A stretch of DNA of 64,000 nucleotides from Closterium sp. NIES-65 (GCA_948144175.1 CANXME010002660.1:99409-163408); one strand, 5' to 3'; shown: positions 9,901-20,471, counted from the first letter of the stretch. Made by a program: numbers and translations. Notes: generated from the sequence alone by a model not told the origin.

Positions 9901-11510
9901 AGGAACCAGCTAGCATGGAGGAGGCATTAGCTGGACCAGATAGGGACAAATGGCTAGCTTCCAGGGATGCTGAGTACCAGAGCCTGCTGGAGAATGGGAC
10001 TTGGGAACTAGTGGTGCTGCCTGAGGGAAAGAAAGCGGTACAATGCAAGTGGGTGCTAAGGATCAAGACTGACGACAAGGGGCAGGTCACCATCTACAAG
10101 AGTAGGTTGGTGGCTAAGGGGTTTATGCAGAAGGAGAAGCGGGACTTCAATGAGATCTTTGCTCCCACTGCCAAACCCCCTACCCTTCGTGTCTTGTTGG
10201 CAGATGCAGCCGTTAGTGGGAAGTTCATTATCCAGATGGACATATCAACGGCATTTCTCAACGGGATTTTAGAGGAGGAGGTGTTCATGACGCAGCCACC
10301 TGGGTATGAGGATGGTACGGGCAGGGTGTGCAAGCTGAAAAAGTCCATCTATGGCTTGAAGCAGGCGCCACGCTGCTGGTACCAGAAGTTGGCAGCTGTT
10401 TTAGAGGAGATGGGATTCAGGACCAGCAGCTGTGATGAGAGCCTCTTTCTCAAGGGGGAGGGGGAGAAGCTGGTGCTGTTTCTGGTCTATGTGGACGACA
10501 TTCTTCTCTTTAGCAGCAGCATGAAGGAGATCCAGAAGGTGCAGCAGCAGCTGATGGAGAACTTCAAGTGCAAGAACCTTGGGGAGGTAAAGTACTACCT
10601 CGGGATGCACGTGGAGAGGGATCTGGATCACAGGTGGTTGAAGCTGCACCAGGAGAAGTTCATCAAGGAGCTTGGGGAGAAGTACGGAATTGAGAATGAG
10701 CGCAAGGTTGCAACTCCCCTGCCAGCAGAATTCAAGCTTGTGAAAGCTGCAGAGGATGAAGGGGTTGAAGCCGAGGAGCAGCAGCAATTTCAGTCCTTGG
10801 TGGGCAGCCTCTTGTATGCAGCAGTTCACACGAGACCCGACATCTCTTTCTCGGTTGGGCAGCTGGCTAGGGTAGTGCAGAATCCATCAGAGGAGCAGGT
10901 GGATGCAGCTGAGCGTGTGGTGAAGTATCTGAACTCTCACCCAAGCATTGGAGTTCAATACTCCGCATCTGCACAGGTGAAGCAGAAAGGGGTTGAGGTG
11001 CTGAAAGAGAAGGGGGAGAGGCTTGGAGAAGGCAAGCTTTTTCTCACTTGCTTTACTGATGCTACGTGGGCCTCTGAGAAGGAGGATTCCTCATCTGTGG
11101 GAGGATACATCTGCGTAGTTGGGGGAGGACCGGTTAGTTGGAGGTCAAAGAAGCAGACGGAGACAGCACTCTCTTCCGTGGAATCAGAGTACATGGCGAT
11201 GTTCCATGGGGTGAAGGAGGTGATTTGGCTGAGGAGGCTGTTGGAGGAGATTGGCCAGGAGCAAAAGGTTGCTACGCCGCTGTTTTGTGATAGCAAGGGA
11301 GCTCTTGGGATGGCCAGGAACGCTGTGCTTCATGGGCTGAATAAGCACATGCGTATCAAGTGGCACTGGCTGCGTAAGGAGGTGAAGAGGGGGACGGTGA
11401 AACCGATCTACATCAAGACTCACCAGCAGCCAGCAGACTTCCTCACCAAGAGGCTTGCGGATGAGTCTCATTGGCGTTGTGTGCGCATGAGTGGAATGAG
11501 CATGAACTAG
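6930..11510 (+). CDS. Family B gag-pol polyprotein (B1), full length, 1526 aa
   Basis: One ORF encodes all proteins needed for copia retrotransposition. Gag covers about residues 1-330 and includes a zinc knuckle C302-x2-C305-x4-H310-x4-C315. The aspartic protease has D398 in LDTGA. The gag-pre-integrase zinc-binding region (AHRRLGH...CEICLLSK) comes next, then integrase with D618, D682 and E718 (DD35E). RT has D1104 in QMDIST and the YVDD box at 1187-1190. RNase H has D1377, E1418 and D1454, and the protein ends ADFLTKRLAD...GMSMN. The start is the first ATG after the PBS and is shared by all B copies. There are no stops or frameshifts and all catalytic residues are present. A single ORF rather than a gag/pol frameshift is usual for plant copia. 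It probably works in cytoplasmic virus-like particles, with the integrase acting in the nucleus. Confidence 0.97.
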   Translation: MAGNTSAVAGESSAQDRSGSHDSGVSAPRGARTSQGSLIKEVLKNFTVEKFNGEGYDDWAWKMQLYFRQIGLLKLMIGEEPRPSDPALQEDWDERASAGYYLMSQSLELNQRHHVMHLLPEVECGPKAWTVLKELHAPTSVVATLMLERELSALRLSEGEPVQPVLDKLRDLYAKLATAGITYPEQTKCLKMLSLLPESWLQFTSGLSLPQNQSLWTLEWVRTKILEEDFRRRQLRGGDDGSSGYGMQGSRRGKGRGFGGAGRGAKKDDDSNDQQGGTGWGRGAKSGRGGKSGAGGKMKGSCWYCEKEGHPWFLCYKKPDGWTPQNRHQDGGARRNQKNGANMVADSSDNNPKGNGGAEKKKERTAGQFFHMGDKGEQGDASAKAGAELHPLDYWVLDTGAAWTMTPRKDLLDDVRAAPINEVCSASGHMLKVAGAGRAAFKGADGKPVVLHDVLLVPDLKANLISLRKLGKAGVNTNTDGARTYKGKLGNRVLWDLHESKDVYRSMWQLPALAWHGGGQAREGSASQGECNAVGGVGVKVSARSGETDWATAHRRLGHVAMPLLKQLEKDGAVKGLKLNGQPPDDNCEICLLSKFTRFPFHSVAGRSKKPLELVHMDLVGPLPVQGHKGERYFLTIVDDWSRLMWAYPLKQKDHAASTIREDWLPFVEKQAECVVKRIRTDRGGEFLGAEMTAWLKKQGIQRELTTAYTPQSNGVAERANRTILETARALLIESGLGNLMWPHAVRHATVARNRVLTKVGDDSWVPLERWLGRKPPVDMLRVFGCMAVAHVPKTYRSKLGASAIWCVHLGLAAESKGWLLWEPSKGVLFDSRDVKFVEGMMYGSWEKQPEARVSQQMEQITMQLDLTPSVWEEGEEAAAEGGDKEKVQEAPAGGGDGVEISGSTSGAAGSEGGEQQQGKTKKPKGVIMKGWETPVSRPGRTRMATKKLTAGADVAEQQLGTEEALLILPHGYDPDEEDQPAYCFLAPAPEEPASMEEALAGPDRDKWLASRDAEYQSLLENGTWELVVLPEGKKAVQCKWVLRIKTDDKGQVTIYKSRLVAKGFMQKEKRDFNEIFAPTAKPPTLRVLLADAAVSGKFIIQMDISTAFLNGILEEEVFMTQPPGYEDGTGRVCKLKKSIYGLKQAPRCWYQKLAAVLEEMGFRTSSCDESLFLKGEGEKLVLFLVYVDDILLFSSSMKEIQKVQQQLMENFKCKNLGEVKYYLGMHVERDLDHRWLKLHQEKFIKELGEKYGIENERKVATPLPAEFKLVKAAEDEGVEAEEQQQFQSLVGSLLYAAVHTRPDISFSVGQLARVVQNPSEEQVDAAERVVKYLNSHPSIGVQYSASAQVKQKGVEVLKEKGERLGEGKLFLTCFTDATWASEKEDSSSVGGYICVVGGGPVSWRSKKQTETALSSVESEYMAMFHGVKEVIWLRRLLEEIGQEQKVATPLFCDSKGALGMARNAVLHGLNKHMRIKWHWLRKEVKRGTVKPIYIKTHQQPADFLTKRLADESHWRCVRMSGMSMN

Positions 11511-11541
11511 TATGGAATGATGGGGATGCAGCCGGCAGGCT

Positions 11542-11550
11542 GAGGGGGAG
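11542..11550 (+). other. B1 polypurine tract
   Basis: GAGGGGGAG lies two bases before the TGTTGG start of the 3' LTR, between the gag-pol stop and the LTR. It is the expected primer site for plus-strand DNA synthesis. The same tract in reverse complement precedes the LTRs of B2 and B3. Confidence 0.85.
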
Positions 11551-11552
11551 TG

Positions 11553-12645
11553 TGTTGGGTGCAAATTCACATTGCACGACATCCTGCCGTCTGTTTGTAC
11601 GAGTATGCGTGTGCGAATGCATTTGCGTGTGAATGGTATGTTTGTGTGTTTGTTTGCTTTCGCAATTTTCGCTTGAAGCATTTGCAGGTACTCGCAAAAT
11701 GTGCGCTTCGGCATAACATTGTACGCGCTATGAACAGTACAAGCAGAAAGGACGAGCTCGCAAAGGAACCCAAGATGGAAGCTTTGCGGTTCGGCTTACT
11801 TGATTGCGCAGATTCAGTTCTATCCAACTCGAAATTGTACTGTTTTGTTTGGTTGACTATAGTGTAGCAGGGCAGGCACTATAGGGGTACAATTTAGGTG
11901 AAGGTTGGATGTTGTTTGTCTGTATCTGCATGCTACAGGGCCAGGGGAAACCAGCGGAACCAGCATTTGGCTGGTTGGGCAAAGACAAAACAGGTTCTGT
12001 TTTTAGGACCTGAACCTGGTTGTTGTTTTCCCAGGTTGGAAAAACAGAACCAGAGGTTGTTCACCAACCTATCACCTGCTATTTTGTCCAGCCAGGTTGG
12101 TTCTGTTGCTTGGAATTATTTGGGATCATCCCTGGTTGTTCCCAGGTTGATTCCCAAGGTCCTTGCTAGCTAGAGCTATTTATTCCTTCTCTGTTTGTAC
12201 CTGAATATAGTAAAATTGATTCAAGCGAATTCCTTCCTTGCTGGAATTTCTTTTCTACGCGGTGCGACGGCGGAATGCTACCCGAGTCAACGCTAGTACG
12301 CTAGCACTCCAACGCTAGGCTAACGCTGTCCGAGCCATAACTTCGTAATGGCAGAACTTTTCGCGAGGCAACGTGGCTTATTTTAAAGCTCTTAGAGTGA
12401 GCTTCGATATAGGAAATTCTCAGCTTAATCCGATCGACGGTCTGCACGATACGCTGCGCGACGTTCAAGGTACTCTTGCTGTTTTGACTAAGTCCCTCTT
12501 GATCCCTCTCTCTACAAACTCGGACCCGAGGATAGGGGCTGGTCTTGTACCAGGCACCCAAGGACCCTTGGAGGTGACCCCGAGGAGAGGTTTTAAGTGT
12601 GATAAAGTCTTAATAGCTTGAGTTTATTAGGCCCTTACACCAACA
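11553..12645 (+). repeat. B1 3' LTR (1093 bp)
   Basis: It has the same length and the same sequence as the 5' LTR as far as I can read, including TGTTGG/CCAACA ends. It is followed at once by the TSD CTGCC. Confidence 0.95.
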
Positions 12646-12650
12646 CTGCC
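12646..12650. repeat. Target-site duplication of B1 (right)
   Basis: CTGCC matches 5786-5790. Confidence 0.9.
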
Positions 12651-12944
12651 TTGCTACACTACAGTCAACCAAACAAAACAGTACAATTTCGAGTTGGATA
12701 GAACTGAATCTGCACAATCAATTCAACTGAACCGCAAAGCTTCCATCTTGGGTTCCTTTGCGAGCTCGTCCTTTACAATGTTGTGCTAGAGCGCATAATG
12801 CACGAGTACTTGCAAATGCTTCAAGCGAAAATTGCGACAGCAAACAAACATACGAACCTTCCATTCAAACTCAAATGCATTCGCACACGCATACTCATAC
12901 AAACAGACGGCAGAATGTCGTGCAATGTGAATTTGCACCCAACA
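12651..12944 (-). repeat. Family B LTR fragment (-), right part
   Basis: It continues the minus-strand LTR interrupted by B1 and ends GCACCCAACA, the reverse complement of the LTR start. It differs from young LTRs by many substitutions and by a deletion near 12775 (CTTTACAATG for CTTTCTGCTTGTACTG...), so it is an older copy. Together with 5480-5790 it gives about 605 of 1093 bp. Confidence 0.88.
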
Positions 12945-13149
12945 TATGGTTGGTACCAATAGTATTTGCGTTACTTACCCATACATTCGGTACTAAGAGT
13001 ACGTACTTAACATACCCATACAGTCGGTACGACGACTAAGTGTATTACTTTTCCATACTAAGAATATGCGCGTTACTTACACAAACTTTCGAAATTAAAA
13101 ATAATTGCATTACTTACCTCTACGGTTGGTATGAAAAAAAACACTATGG
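12945..13149. repeat. AT-rich degenerate tandem repeat
   Basis: About five decayed units of roughly 33-42 bp share the elements GTTACTTAC, CCATAC and GGTAC/GGTTGGTA. It is far more AT-rich than its surroundings. It may be the LTR or 3' end of the family-C element that follows, or an independent minisatellite; I cannot tell which. Confidence 0.4.
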
Positions 13150-14024
13150 TTATCATTTAAAGAGTTTTCAACGTCAAGGAGCCTCCTCGCCCAATTCCAC
13201 CTAGGCCAGATCTGCTTTGTTAGCCCATGCAGACAATAACTTTTTGCAAGCTTTACTGCCGACTCGTTGTCACATACTATGACAGTCGGCTTCTTCTGAC
13301 ACACTCCGATATCCGCCAACAAACGCCTCACCCACACTACCTCCTTAGCCCCATGATGCAGGGTCATGTACTCGTCTCACATGAAGACAGCCCGACCTTA
13401 TTCTATTATTTGCTGCGCCAGCCTACTACACCTCCTCCGAACAGGCACACATAGCCTCTGATGCTGGTGCCATCCATCTGAACAGAGTTGAAGCTTATAT
13501 TAGTGTAGCAGGTCAAGAGCATCTCCCGCTTGCTCTAATCAGCTGCACCCCTTTGCAGCCGCTGTCTCACAGCGGACCAATCTTTTGGCCGCTTCCAGCT
13601 GCTCAGGACCAGGGCGTGAGATCCTACTGGCAAGCCTAGATGTAGCAATATTAGGCAGTCTGTGGTTCGCATCATAGTTGAGTGCCCCAACAATAGAATG
13701 AAACAGCTTCCTGCCACTCTCACCACCACCTCCTCATTAGCACAAAGCTCCAAAATGAACCGTAAAGGCAGTGGCGTTGCTGGCTTTCCTCCACCCTGCA
13801 ACCCATACTTCTCAACCACCCCCTCGCAGTACTTCCTCTGGTGCAACCTCAAGAGACCCTTGTCAAGGTCTCTCTCCACATGTATCTTCAAGTAACACTT
13901 CACATCCCTCATCTTCGTGCACTTGAACTGCATCTCCAGCATCTCCACGCAGTCAACCATAGCAGACAATTCATAGAAGCGAACGATGTCGTCCACATTC
14001 ACCAAAAGCATAAGGAACTTTTCG
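13150..14024 (-). pseudogene. Family C copia remnant: RT (3' part) and RNase H
   Basis: Read on the minus strand, 14035-13535 gives the second half of a copia RT: a box reading VNVDDI where YVDD is expected, then an MRDVKCYLKIHVERD segment equivalent to LGEVKYYLGMHVERD in family B. Then 13367-13110 gives an RNase H end (HGAKEVVWVRRLL, VCDNESAVKLAK, LHGLTKQI). The two parts are in different frames and the connecting part is scrambled. It is clearly different in sequence from A and B. The N-terminal side is cut off sharply where the satellite starts. It is a dead fragment. Confidence 0.75.
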
Positions 14025-17000
14025 GGGCCTTGTTGGTCCAAGGGTGTTGGACCGACTGCCCTGTTCGTCCAATGGACCGGTTGGACCTATTGGCCTGTTG
14101 GTCCAATGAACCGGTTGGACCGACTGGCCTTTTGGTCCAATAAACCGGTTGGACCGACTGGCCTGTTGGGCCAATGGACTGGTTGGACCAACTGGCCTAT
14201 TGGTCCAATGGACCGGATGGACCAACTAGCATGTTGGGCCAATGGACCGGTTGGACCGACTAGCCTGTTGGGCCAATGGACCGGTTGGACCCACTGTCCT
14301 ATTGGTCCAATGGACCGGTTGGACCGACTGGCAAGTAGGTTCAATTGACCGGATGGCCGACTAGCCTGTTGGGCCAATGGACCGGTTGGACTGACTAGCC
14401 TGTTAGGCCAATGGAACGGTTGGACCAACTGGCTTGTTGGTCCAGTGGACCGGTTGGGGGAGTGGCCTATTGGTCCAATGGTCCGGTTGGACCAACTGTT
14501 CTGATGTCCAATGGACAGGTTGGACCAAATTCCTATTGGTCCAATGGACCGGTTGGATCGACTAGCCTATTCGTCGAATGGACCGGTTGGACCGACATGC
14601 CTGTTGGTCCAATGGACCGGTTGGACCAATTGGCGTGTTGATCCAATGGACCGGTTTGACCGACTGGCCTGTTGGTCCAATGGACCGGTTGGACCGAGTG
14701 GCCTGTTGGTCCAATGGACCGGATAGACCGACTGGCCTGTTGGTCCAATGCACTGGTTGGACCGACAGACCTGTTGGTCCAATGCACCGGTTGGACCCAA
14801 TGGACTGGCTCGACCGACTAGCATGTTGGTTCAATGGACCGGTCGCACCGACTGACCTGTTGGGCCAATGGACCGGTTCGACCGACTGGCCTGTTTGGCC
14901 AATGGACCGGTTCGACCAACTGGCGTGTTGGGCCAATGGACTGGTTGGACCGACTGGCCTCTTAGTTCAGTAGAGCAGTTGGACCCAGTAGCCTGTTGAT
15001 CCAATGGACCGGTTGGACCTACTGGCCTGTTCGGCCAATGGACCCGATGGACCGACTGGCCTGTTGGTCCAATGGACGGTTAGACCGACTGACCTGTTGG
15101 TCCAATGGACCAGTTGGACTGACTGGCCGGTTGGTCCAATGAACCGGTTGGACCGACTGGCCTTTTGGGCGAAAGGTCCGGTTTGAATGACTGGCCTGTT
15201 GGGCCAATGGACCGGTTGGACCGACTGGCCTTTTTGGCCGATGGACCAGTTGGACCGACTGGCTTGTTGGGCCAATGGACCGGTTGGACCGACTGGCCTG
15301 TTGGGCCCATGGACCGGTTGGACCGATTGGCCTGTAGGGCCAATGGACCAATTGGACCGACTGGCCCGTTGGGCCAATGGAACGGTTGGACCGACTGGCC
15401 CGTTGGTCCAATGGACCAGTTGGACAGACTGGCCTGTTGGTCCAATGGACCAGTTGGACCGACTGGCCCTTTGGGCCAATGGACCGGTTGGACCGACTGG
15501 CCCGTTGGTCCAATGGACCGGTTGGACCGACTGGCCTGTTGGGCCAATGGAACGGTTGGACCGACTGGCCTGTTGGTCCAATGGACCGGTTGGACTGACT
15601 GGCATGTTGGTCCAATGGTCCGGTTGGACCCACTATTCTGAGGTCCAATGGACCGGTTGGACCGATATGCTTGTTGGTCCCATGGACCGGTTGGATCCAC
15701 TGGCCTAAAGTTCGAATGGACCGGTTGGACCTATTGGCCTGTTGGTCCAATGAACCGGTTGGACCGACTGGCCTTTTGGTCCAATAAACCGGTTGGACTA
15801 ACTGGCCTGTTGGGCCAATGGACCGGTTCGACCAACTGGCCTGTTGGTCCAATGGACCGGATGGACCGACTAGCATGTTGGGCTTATGGATCGGTTGGAC
15901 CGACAGGCCTGTTGGGCCAATAGACCGGTTGGACCAACTGTCCTATTGGTCCAATGGACCGGTTGGACCGACAGGCAAGTAGGTCCAATTGATTGGATGG
16001 ACCGACTGGCCTGTTGGGCCAATGGACCGGCTGGAAAGACTAGCCTGTTAGGCCAATAGAGCGGTTGGACCGACTGGCTTGTTGGTCCAGTGGACCGGTT
16101 GGGGGAGTGGCCTGTTGGTCCAATGGTCCGGTTGGACCCACTATTCTAATGTTCAATGGACCGGTTGGATCGACTGGCCTATTCGTCCAATGGACCGGTT
16201 CGAACGACAGGCCTGTTGGTCCAATGGACCGCTTGGACCAATTGGCGTGTTGATGCAATGCACCGGTTGGTCCGAATGGCCTGTTAGTCGAATGGACCGG
16301 TTGGACCGAGTGGCCTGTTGGTCCAATGCACTAGTTGGACCGACAGGCCTGTTGGTCCAATGCACCGGTTGGACCCAATGGATTGGCTGGACCGACTAGC
16401 ATGTTGGTTCAATGGACCGGTCGGACCGACTAACCTATTGGGCCAGTGGACCGGTTCGACCGACTTGCCTGTTTGGCCAATGGACCGGTTCGACCAACTG
16501 GCGTGTCGGGCCAATGGACTGGTTGGACCGACTAGCCTCTTGGTTCAGTAGAGTAGTTGGACCCAGTAGCCTGTTGGTCCAACGGACCGGTTGGACCTAT
16601 TGGCCTGTTGGGCCAATGGACCGGATGGACCGACTGGCCTGTTGGTCCAATGGACCGCTTGGACCGACTGGCCTGTTGGTCCAATGGACCGGTTGGACCG
16701 ACTAGCCTGTTGGTCCAATGAACCAATTGGACCGACTGGCCTTTCGGGTGAAAGGACCGGTTTGAACATCTGGCCGGTTGGGCCAAAAGACCGGTTGGAC
16801 CGATTGGTCTTTTTGGCCAATGGACCGGCTGGACTGACAGCCCTGTTGGGCCAATGGACCGGTTGGACCGACTGGCCTGTTGGGCCCATGGACTGGTTGG
16901 ACCGATTGGCCTGTTGGGCCAATGGACCGGTTGGACCGACTGGCCCGTTGGGCCAATGGACCGGTTGGACCGACTGGCCCGTTGGTCCAATGGACCGGAA

Positions 17001-17939
17001 GGACGGACTGGCCTGCTGGTCGAATGGACCAGTTGGACCGACTGGCCCGTTGGGCCAATGGACCGGTTGGACCAACTGGCCCGTTGGGCCAATGGACCGG
17101 ATAGACCGACTGGCCTGTTGGTCCAATGCACTGGTTGGACCAACAAGCCTGTTGGTCCAATGCACCTGTTGGACCCAATGGACTGGCTGGACCGACTAGC
17201 ATGTTGGTTAAATGGACCGGTCGGACTGAATGACCTGTTGGGCCAATGGACCGGTTCGACCGACTGGCTTGTTTGCCCAATGGACCGGTTCGACCAACTG
17301 GCGTATTGGGCCAATGGACTGGTTGGACCGACTAGCCTCTTGGTTCAGTAGAGCAGCTGGACCCAGTAACCTTAAGGTCCAATGGACCGGTTGGACCTAC
17401 TGGCCTGTTGGGCCAATGGACCCGATGGACCGACTGGCCTGTTGGTCCAATGGACCGGTTGGACCAACTTGCCTGTTGGTCCAATGGACCGGTTGGACCG
17501 ACTAGCCTGTTGGTCCAATGAACTAGTTGGACCGACTAGCCTTTTGAGCGAAAGTCCGGTTTGAACGTCTGGCCTGTTGGGCCAAAAGATCGGTTGGACC
17601 GACTGGCCTTTTTGGCCAATGGACCGGTTGGACCGACTGGCCTGTTGGGCCAATGGACCGGTTGGACCGACTGGCTTGTTGGGCCCATGGACCGGTTGGA
17701 CCGATTGGCCTGTTGGGCCAATGGACCGGTTGGACCGACTGGCCCGTTGGGCCAATGGACCGGTTGGACCGACTGGCCCGTTGGTCCAATGGACCGGTTG
17801 GACGGACTGGCCTGTTGGTCCAATGGACCAGTTGGACCGACTTGCCCGTTGGGCCAATGGACCGGTTGGACCGGCTGGCCCGTTGGGCCAATGGACCGGT
17901 TGGACCCACTGTCCTATTGGTCCAATGGACCGGTTGGAC

Positions 17940-18110
17940 CGACTGGCCTGTTGGGCCAATGGAACGGTTGTACAGACTGGCCTGTTGGTCCAATGGACCG
18001 GTTGGACCGACTGGCCTGTTGGGCCAATGGAACGGTTGTACAGACTGGCCTGTTGGTCCAATGGACCGGTTGGACCGACTGGCCTGTTGGGCCAATGGAA
18101 CGGTTGGACC
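17940..18110. repeat. 68-bp duplicated block within S1
   Basis: A two-unit block marked by the variants AACGGTTGTACAGACTGG and GGTCCAATGGACCGGTT occurs twice in direct succession here, with a third partial copy (AACGGTTGGACC) following. It shows recent local amplification in multiples of the 34-bp unit. Confidence 0.7.
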
Positions 18111-19371
18111 GACTGGCCTGTAGGTCCAATGGACCGGTTGGACTGACAGGCATGTTGGTCCAATGGTCTGGTTGGACCCACTATTCTGAGGTCCAATGGA
18201 CCGGTTGGATCGACATGCTTGTTGGTCCCATGGACCGGTTGGATCGACTGGCCTAAAGGTCCAATGGACCGGTTGGACCGACTGGCCTGTTGGTCCAATG
18301 GACCGGTTGGACCTATTGGCCTGTTGGTCCAATGAACCGGTTGGACCGACTGACCTTGTGGTCCAATAAACCGGTTGGACCGACTGGCCTGTCGGGCCAA
18401 TGAACCGGTTGGACCAACTGGCCTGTTGGTCCAATGGACCGGATGGACCGACTAGCATGTTGGGCCAATTGGCCGGTTGGACTGACTGGCCTGTTGGGCC
18501 AATGGACCGGTTGGACCCAATGTCCTATTGGTCCAATGGACCGGTTGGACCGACCGGCCTGTTGGGCCAATGGACCGGTTGGACTGACTAGCCTGTTAGG
18601 CCAATGGAACGGTTGGACCGACTGGCTTGTTGGTCCAGTGGATCGGTTGGGGGAGTGGCCTTTTGGTCCAATGGTCCGGTTGGACCCACTGTTCTGATGT
18701 CCAATGGACCGGTTGGACCAAATTTCTGTTGGTCCAATGGACCGGTTGGATCAGTTGGCCTATTCGTCCAATGGAACGGTTGGGCCGACTTGCCTGTTTG
18801 TCCAATGGACCGGTTGGACTGACTGGCATGTTGGTCCAATGGTCCGGTTGGACCCACTATTCTGAGGTCCAATGGACCGGTTTGACCAACATGCTTGTTG
18901 GTCCTATGGACCGGTTGGATCAACTGGCCTAAAGGTCCAATGGACAGGTTGGACTGACTGGCCTGTTGGTCCAATGGACCGGTTTGAGTGATTCGCCTGG
19001 TCCAATGGACCGGTTGGACCCACTGGCCTGTTGGTCCAATGGACTGGTTTATCGGACTGGCTTATCCGATTGGCCTGTTGGTCCTATGGACTGGTTGGAC
19101 CAACTTGCTGTTAGTCCAATGGACTGGTTAGACCGAGAAGCCTGTTGGTATAATGGACCGATTGGACCAATTTGCTGTTAGTCCAATGGACCGGTTGGAC
19201 TGACCGGCCTTTTGGTCGAATAGACCGGTTGGACGGACTGGCGAGTTGGTCCAATGGACCGGATGGACCGTCTGGCCTGTTGGTCCAATGCACTACTTGG
19301 ATCGACAGGACTGTTGGTCAAATGGACTGGTTGGACCCAATGGACTTGCTGGACCGACAAGCTTGTTGGTT

Positions 19372-19376
19372 CAATG
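19372..19376. repeat. Target-site duplication of the B2-B3 dimer (left)
   Basis: CAATG lies directly before the outer LTR and recurs at 31994-31998 after the opposite outer LTR. It is part of the satellite unit, and joining the flanks restores a normal unit (TTCAATGGACCG). Confidence 0.9.
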
Positions 19377-20469
19377 TGTTGGTGTAAGGGCCTAATAAAC
19401 TCAAGCTATTAAGACTTTATCAAACTTAAAACCTCTCCTCGGGGTCACCTCCAAGGGTCCTTGGGTGCCTGGTACAAGACCAGCCCCTATCCTCGGGTCC
19501 GAGTTTGTAGAGAGAGGGATCAAGAGGGACTTAGTCAAAACAGCAAGAGTACCTTGAACGTCGCGCAGCGTATCGTGCAGACCGTCGATCGGATTAAGCT
19601 GAGAATTTCCTATATCGAAGCTCACTCTAAGAACTTTAAAATAAGCCAAGTTGCCTCGCGAAAAGTTCTGCCATTACGAAGTTATGGCTCGGACAGCGTT
19701 AGCCTAGCGTTGGAGTGCTAGCATACTAGCGTTGACTCGGGTAGCATTCCGCCGTCGCATCGCGTAGAAACGAAATTCCAGCAAGAAAGGAATTCGCTTG
19801 AATCAATTTGACTATATTCAGGTACAAACAGAGAAGGAATAAATAGCTCTAGCTAGCAAGGACCTTGGGAATCAACCTGGGAACAACCAGGGATCATCCC
19901 AAATAATTCCAAGCAACAGAACCAGCCTTGCTGGACAAAATAGCAGGTGGTAGGTTGGTGAACAACCTCTGGTTCTGTTTTTCCAACCTGGGAAAACAAC
20001 AACCAGGTTCAGGTCCTAAAAACAGAACCTGTTTTGTCTTTGCCCAACCAGCCAAATGCTGGTTCCGCTGGTTTCCCCTGGCCCTGTAGCATGCAGATAC
20101 AGACAAACAACATCCAACCTTCACCTAAATTGTACCCCTATAGTGCCTGCCCTGCTACACTATAGTCAACCAAACAAAACAGTACAATTTTGAGTTGGAT
20201 AGAACTGAATCTGCGCAATCAAGTAAGTTGAACCGCAAAGCTTCCATCTTGGGTTCCTTTGCGAGCTCGTCCTTTCTGCTTGTACTGTTCATAGCGCGTA
20301 CAATGTTAAGCCGAAGCGCACATTGTGCGAGTACCTGCAAATGTTTGAAGCGAAAATTGCGAAAGCAAACAAACACACGAACATACCATTCACACGCAAA
20401 TGCATTCGCATACGCATACTCGTACAATCAGACGGCAGGATGTCGTGCAATGTGAATTTGCACCCAACA
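19377..20469 (-). repeat. Dimer LTR 1 (3' LTR of B2)
   Basis: It is 1093 bp with TGTTGG/CCAACA ends. It shares a G in CAATTTGACTATATT with LTR 2, where LTR 3 and other family-B LTRs on this strand have C (CAATTTCACTATATT). Confidence 0.95.
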
Positions 20470-20471
20470 CA

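Larger units (their letters stand above)
5791..12645 (+). mobile_element. Family B Ty1/copia element B1, complete and apparently intact
   Basis: This 6855-bp element has two 1093-bp LTRs (TGTTGG...CCAACA ends), a PBS, one uninterrupted gag-pol ORF, a polypurine tract and a perfect 5-bp TSD. I saw no difference between its two LTRs on reading, which indicates recent insertion. It is nested in an older minus-strand LTR of its own family. It is the best candidate for an active element in this window, with B2/B3. Confidence 0.96.
14025..19376. repeat. 34-bp satellite array S1 (main part)
   Basis: There are about 157 tandem units of 34 bp. The commonest unit is GGTCCAATGGACC, then GGTTGGACC, then GACTGGCCTGTT. 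The chief variant has GGGCC for GGTCC. Divergence between units is modest in the middle and higher at the right end (18960-19376). Long reading frames on both strands arise from the 34-bp period and are not treated as genes. The array starts inside the family-C RT and is interrupted at 19377 by the B2-B3 dimer, resuming at 31994. Confidence 0.95.

Noticed and set aside
14500-18460. Long ORFs in the satellite on both strands (up to about 342 codons) that could be called repeat proteins
   Set aside because: They are explained by a stop-free 34-bp unit. Overlapping ORFs exist in several frames on both strands at once, with no start context or non-repeat domain.
14025-19376. CRISPR-like array (short repeats at regular spacing)
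   Set aside because: Units are contiguous with no unique spacers, there are no cas genes, and the context is a eukaryotic copia landscape.
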